DNA of 10,269 bases. Origin: Alcaligenaceae bacterium. Lineage in GTDB: Bacteria; Pseudomonadota; Gammaproteobacteria; Burkholderiales; Burkholderiaceae_B. The position numbers and the translations under genes were made by a program. The notes beneath the pieces are model-generated. The model had not been told where the DNA came from. It ran no database searches and saw only the letters and a list, made by a program, of their open reading frames with translations. Below, piece by piece: positions 7,599-10,269 of this stretch (position 1 is its first letter; each line of letters opens with the position of its first letter). The stretch is from contig JAAZGT010000083.1 in the NCBI GenBank assembly GCA_012511095.1, positions 1 through 10,269 on the forward strand, read 5' to 3'.

Positions 7599-7630
7599 GA
7601 ATTTTCTCTTTAACTCTCAATTATTAATTA

Positions 7631-8350
7631 TTAAACGTGGACTAAAGTACCTTCGTCTTCACCACGGATAACTCGCTCTAGAGCGCCTACCTTATTAATA
7701 GAGAAGACTTTAATTGGTAATTTTTGGTCACGACAAAGTGCGAAAGCAGTTGAATCCATCACCTCTAGACGCTTAGAGATCGCCTCATCAAAACTAATGT
7801 TGCTATAGCGAGTTGCTTTAGGATCTTTGTTTGGGTCGGCAGAATAAATGCCATCAACCTTTGTGGCCTTTAATACGATCTCGGCACCAATCTCAGCGCC
7901 ACGTAAGGCAGCTGCTGTGTCAGTAGTAAAAAATGGGTTACCAGTACCACCCGCAAAAATAACTACTTTATGCTCTTCAAGGTAACGTAAGGCCTTAGGG
8001 CGAATATAAGGCTCTACAATTTGATCAATATTGATTGCGGACTGTACACGCGCAACCACACCTTGACTCTTAAGCGCGTCTTGTAAGGCTAAGGCATTCA
8101 TAACCGTGGCCATCATGCCCATATAGTCAGCAGTTGCACGGTCCATACCTTGAGCCCCTGGTGCTACCCCACGGAAAATATTACCACCACCAATAACAAT
8201 CGCTAACTCAACACCTAATTTGGCGATCTCAGCCACTTCTTGAGTCATGCGGGTGATCGTTTGACGATTAATTCCAAAGGCATCTTCACCCATTAGAGCT
8301 TCGCCCGAGAGCTTTAATAAAACTCGTTTATAAGCAATTTCACTACTCAT
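7631..8350 (-). CDS. pyrH: UMP kinase
   Basis: PyrH phosphorylates UMP to UDP with ATP; the bacterial enzyme is a hexamer of the amino-acid-kinase fold, usually activated by GTP and inhibited by UTP. The product is 239 residues, normal length. KLSGEAL (13-19) and IGGGNIFRG (53-61) shape the phosphate-binding site, MDR (69-71) begins the conserved UMP-site region, GTGNPFFTTDTAA (135-147) is the UMP-binding loop and KVDGIYSADP (164-173) binds the nucleotide base. I choose the ATG at 8350, giving MSSEIAYKR, which fits the family N-terminus. A GTG two codons upstream (8356) is in frame but has no ribosome site, whereas GGTG lies just before the ATG region. A strong terminator upstream at 8416-8448 implies that pyrH needs its own promoter or read-through from tsf. 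Confidence 0.97.
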   Translation of the reverse strand: MSSEIAYKRVLLKLSGEALMGEDAFGINRQTITRMTQEVAEIAKLGVELAIVIGGGNIFRGVAPGAQGMDRATADYMGMMATVMNALALQDALKSQGVVARVQSAINIDQIVEPYIRPKALRYLEEHKVVIFAGGTGNPFFTTDTAAALRGAEIGAEIVLKATKVDGIYSADPNKDPKATRYSNISFDEAISKRLEVMDSTAFALCRDQKLPIKVFSINKVGALERVIRGEDEGTLVHV

Positions 8351-8374
8351 TTGCACACCATATAAAAAGATTCG

Positions 8375-8407
8375 CCCTATTTTATCAAATTTGATGATCC
8401 AATAGGG
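8375..8407. repeat. Nested dyad in the pyrH leader
   Basis: Outer arms CCCTATT (8375-8381) and AATAGGG (8401-8407) enclose a perfect 12-base palindrome, ATCAAATTTGAT (8384-8395), almost concentric with them. The element lies between the tsf terminator and the pyrH start. No T-run follows on the minus strand, so it is not a simple terminator. It could be an operator or a leader-RNA structure. TTGATA followed 18 bases later by TATATG overlaps this element on the minus strand and is a weak promoter candidate for pyrH. Confidence 0.45.
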
Positions 8408-8415
8408 ACATGCAT

Positions 8416-8448
8416 AAAAAAACCGAGATCTTGTGGACCCCGGTTTTT
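8416..8448 (-). terminator. Rho-independent terminator after tsf
   Basis: On the minus strand AAAAACCGGGGTC pairs with GATCTCGGTTTTT across a five-base loop (CACAA), giving a 13-pair stem with two G-U pairs, and ends in a run of seven T. It lies about 57 bases past the tsf stop. The A-run on the other side makes it potentially bidirectional, although no plus-strand gene needs it. Confidence 0.85.
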
Positions 8449-8451
8449 GTT

Positions 8452-8489
8452 GTTATTAGATCACTGTGTAAACCTATAGATCTAATAAC
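8452..8489. repeat. 11-base-pair hairpin just past tsf
   Basis: The arms GTTATTAGATC (8452-8462) and GATCTAATAAC (8479-8489) are exact reverse complements with a 16-base loop. The element directly precedes the terminator at 8416-8448 in the direction of transcription. It may stabilise the tsf mRNA 3' end or serve as an extra termination or processing structure. Confidence 0.55.
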
Positions 8490-8505
8490 TTACTCAATCA
8501 ATTGA

Positions 8506-9378
8506 TTAAGATTGTTGAGCTGCAGCAACTTCAGCTGCGAAGTCTTCTTCTTTGCGCTCAATACCTTCGCCAACTACAAACATAGCGAAGTCAGCAACAG
8601 AAGCGTCATTTGCTTTAAGCATTTGCTCAACTGATTGCTTATCATCTTTAACGAATGGCTGAGAAAGTAAAGTAACCTCTTTTAGGTACTTAGCAACAGT
8701 ACCCTCAACGATGCGATCGATGATGTTAGCTGGCTTGCCCTCTTCTTCGGCTTTTTGCTTAGCTACTGAACGCTCAGTTTCGATTAGTTCGGCTGAAATG
8801 CCAGACTCATCAAGAGCTTGTGGACGAGAAGCAGCAACGTGCATTGCTAAATCCTTACCAACTTCGTCAGCACCGTTAAAATCAACTAAAACGCCAATAC
8901 GACCGCCGTGGTTGTATTCAGCTAATTTGTTATCAGTCTCGAAGTGTTTGAAGCGACGAACAGAAATGTTTTCGCCAATTTTACCAATAAGTGCAGAGCG
9001 AACAGACTCAACCGTACCATCGCGGAACTCAACAGCAGATAAAGCCTCAACATCAGTAGGCTTAACTTCAGCAACTAGCTTAGCGATATCGTTAACGAAA
9101 TTGATGAAATCTTCGTTTTTAGAAACGAAGTCAGTTTCACAGTTAACCTCAACTAAAGCACCGCTCTTAGCGTCATCAGCAACGAAAATACCAACTAGAC
9201 CTTCAGCAGTAACGCGGCTAGCAGCTTTGCTGGCTTTATTACCTAATTTAACACGCAAAAGCTCTTCTGCACGAGCCATATCGCCGTCAGCTTCGCTTAA
9301 AGCCTTTTTACACTCCATCATTGGTGCATCAGTTTTTTGACGTAATTCTTTCACCATTGCAGCGGTAATTGCAGCCAT
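8506..9378 (-). CDS. tsf: Elongation factor Ts
   Basis: EF-Ts is the guanine nucleotide exchange factor that recycles EF-Tu from the GDP to the GTP state in translation elongation. The product is 290 residues, typical for proteobacteria. The N-terminal UBA-like domain (about 1-54) includes KTDAPMMECKKAL (15-27), a betaproteobacterial version of the first EF-Ts signature. The second signature EVNCETDFVSK is at 77-87; D83 and F84 correspond to the TDF residues that disturb the EF-Tu magnesium site in the E. coli complex. Core N- and C-subdomains, a coiled-coil region around 190-225 and the C-terminal module follow. The ATG at 9378 is preferred to an in-frame TTG at 9390 because GGAG (9385-9388) is six bases from the ATG and would lie inside the longer version. 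A terminator-like hairpin lies immediately upstream. Confidence 0.97.
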   Translation of the reverse strand: MAAITAAMVKELRQKTDAPMMECKKALSEADGDMARAEELLRVKLGNKASKAASRVTAEGLVGIFVADDAKSGALVEVNCETDFVSKNEDFINFVNDIAKLVAEVKPTDVEALSAVEFRDGTVESVRSALIGKIGENISVRRFKHFETDNKLAEYNHGGRIGVLVDFNGADEVGKDLAMHVAASRPQALDESGISAELIETERSVAKQKAEEEGKPANIIDRIVEGTVAKYLKEVTLLSQPFVKDDKQSVEQMLKANDASVADFAMFVVGEGIERKEEDFAAEVAAAQQS

Positions 9379-9382
9379 GTAT

Positions 9383-9388
9383 TTCTCC
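9383..9388 (-). promoter_or_regulatory. Ribosome-binding site of tsf
   Basis: GGAGAA on the minus strand; its GGAG core lies six bases before the ATG at 9378. It fixes the start, since the in-frame TTG at 9390 overlaps it. It follows almost directly on the T-run of the upstream terminator hairpin. Confidence 0.8.
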
Positions 9389-9393
9389 AAAAT

Positions 9394-9421
9394 AAAAAAA
9401 GCCCCGTGTAGATGACGGGGC
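9394..9421 (-). terminator. Rho-independent terminator or attenuator between rpsB and tsf
   Basis: On the minus strand GCCCCGT pairs with ACGGGGC over a seven-base loop and is followed by seven T, then ATTTT. The GC-rich stem and T-run are textbook. It lies only 15 bases before the tsf start, so tsf expression must come from read-through or a promoter within the spacer. A partial terminator between these two genes is known in E. coli, where it reduces tsf relative to rpsB expression; the same role here is inference. Confidence 0.88.
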
Positions 9422-9439
9422 TATTCATTGTCACTAATC

Positions 9440-9458
9440 AGAACAGCCCAACTGTTCT
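9440..9458. repeat. Small hairpin in the rpsB-tsf spacer
   Basis: AGAACAG (9440-9446) and CTGTTCT (9452-9458) form a perfect seven-base stem with a five-base loop. It lies between the larger hairpin at 9468-9495 and the terminator at 9394-9421. No T-run follows on the minus strand. Confidence 0.45.
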
Positions 9459-9467
9459 TTGTTTATT

Positions 9468-9495
9468 CACCTTAAGAGTTTAATTTCTTAAGGTG
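9468..9495. repeat. 9-base-pair hairpin downstream of rpsB
   Basis: CACCTTAAG (9468-9476) and CTTAAGGTG (9487-9495) are exact reverse complements with a ten-base loop. It is the first structure met by a transcript leaving rpsB. There is no T-run on the minus strand, so an mRNA-processing or stabilising role is more likely than termination. Confidence 0.5.
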
Positions 9496-9531
9496 TCGAT
9501 ATTATTAAAGGTGTATTAAGTGTTGAGTTAA

Positions 9532-10269
9532 TTACTCTTCGCTAGTTTCTTCAACTGCTTCCTCAACAGCCTCTTCACCTACTTCCTCTTGTAGCATTTC
9601 AACTAAAGCGCCATCACGAGCTTCGCGGCCAGCAAGAACAGCATCTGCAGCACCACGAGCGTATAAAGCAATTGCTTTAGCAGAGTCATCGTTACCAGGA
9701 ATAACGTAATCAACTTCGTCAGGAGAGTGGTTAGTATCAACCACAGCAACGATCTTGATACCTAAGGTACGTGCTTCTTGAATAGCAATTTTGTGATAGC
9801 CAACGTCAACAACAAAGATTACGCTAGGTAATTTAGCCATATCTTTGATACCGCCGATTGATTTTTCTAGTTTATCTAACTCACGGGTGAACATAAGAGC
9901 TTCTTTTTTGCTCATTAGCTCAGTGCTACCGTCGGCTTCAGCAGCTTCCATGTCTTTTAAGCGTTTGATTGACGACTTAACTGTTTTGAAGTTAGTCATC
10001 ATACCGCCTAACCAGCGGTTATTAACATAAGGTGAACCACAACGCTGAGCTTCTTCTGCGATGATATCGCGAGCAGCACGTTTAGTACCTACGAATAGGA
10101 TTTCCTCACCGCGAGCTGCAGCTGAGCGTAAGAAGTCCATAGCTTCGATGTACTTTTGAACGGTCTTTTCTAAGTTGATAACATGAATTTTGTTACGCTG
10201 ACCGAAGATGTAAGGAGCCATTTTCGGGTTCCAGTAACGTGTTTGGTGACCGAAGTGTACACCAGCTTC
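9532..10269 (-). CDS. rpsB: 30S ribosomal protein S2, 5' end outside the window
   Basis: S2 is a late-binding protein of the small ribosomal subunit; together with S1 it is needed for mRNA binding at the ribosome platform. The visible 245 residues begin EAGVHFGHQTRYWNPKMAPY, so only about nine N-terminal residues are missing. The ATG at 10221 is internal, because conserved S2 sequence continues in frame upstream to the window edge. Typical S2 segments include FGQRNKIHVINLEKT, FVGTKRAARDI, NNRWLGGMMTNFKT and VVDTNHSPDEVDYVIPGNDD. The last 18 or so residues form a strongly acidic tail built of EEVGEEAVEEAVEE-type near-repeats. Start codon, ribosome site and any S2 autoregulatory leader lie beyond the right edge. 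tsf follows after 153 bases containing three hairpins. Confidence 0.97.
   Translation of the reverse strand, partial: EAGVHFGHQTRYWNPKMAPYIFGQRNKIHVINLEKTVQKYIEAMDFLRSAAARGEEILFVGTKRAARDIIAEEAQRCGSPYVNNRWLGGMMTNFKTVKSSIKRLKDMEAAEADGSTELMSKKEALMFTRELDKLEKSIGGIKDMAKLPSVIFVVDVGYHKIAIQEARTLGIKIVAVVDTNHSPDEVDYVIPGNDDSAKAIALYARGAADAVLAGREARDGALVEMLQEEVGEEAVEEAVEETSEE

Noticed and set aside
8711..9340. Long plus-strand open frame of 209 codons antisense to tsf
   Set aside because: It lies wholly inside tsf, is Ser/Ala/Leu-rich as expected from reading a real gene backwards, and has no ribosome site or recognisable domain. tsf is certain from its motifs.
9504..9531. Possible tsf promoter, TTAACT and TTTAAT 16 bases apart on the minus strand
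   Set aside because: The -35 match is poor and the spacer is AT-rich, so such pairs are expected by chance. Not strong enough to list.
1..10269. Search for a novel or mobile system (CRISPR, phage, toxin-antitoxin, defence, insertion sequence)
   Set aside because: All coding space is taken by conserved housekeeping genes in a conserved order; no long direct repeats, transposase or integrase sequence was seen.

Overview
The window is a continuous block of bacterial housekeeping genes, all read from the minus strand. In transcription order (right to left) they are rpsB (5' end cut by the window edge), tsf, pyrH, frr, uppS, cdsA, dxr, rseP and bamA. The first nine codons of one further gene lie at the left edge. 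I see no tRNA, rRNA, CRISPR array, insertion sequence, integrase, phage gene or toxin module, and no intergenic stretch exceeds about 175 bases.

The organism looks like an AT-rich betaproteobacterium, probably of the Alcaligenaceae (Burkholderiales). The gene order has dxr between cdsA and rseP, as in beta- and many gammaproteobacteria; in E. coli dxr follows frr directly. EF-Ts, UMP kinase and BamA read very much like the Bordetella proteins as I remember them, but the DNA is far more AT-rich. The family placement is inference from recalled sequences, not from a search.

Layout from right to left: ribosomal protein S2 (9532-10269), then a 153-base spacer with two hairpins and a Rho-independent terminator or attenuator, then EF-Ts (8506-9378). 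A 155-base spacer follows, with a hairpin, a strong terminator and a nested dyad in the pyrH leader. pyrH, frr, uppS, cdsA and dxr are then packed with gaps of 19 to 32 bases and no terminator, so they look like one operon. rseP follows dxr after 51 bases. A 172-base spacer with a hairpin, a candidate promoter and a palindrome precedes bamA. After bamA, about 110 bases carry a candidate promoter bracketed by a 10-base inverted repeat, then a ribosome-binding site and the start of the next gene, which by synteny is probably skp/ompH.

The genes link translation (S2, EF-Ts, ribosome recycling factor), UMP phosphorylation (PyrH), isoprenoid precursor and undecaprenyl diphosphate synthesis (Dxr, UppS), phospholipid synthesis (CdsA), envelope-stress proteolysis (RseP) and outer-membrane protein assembly (BamA). 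I did not find a previously undescribed system. The points worth a second look are the intergenic structures and a few protein details.
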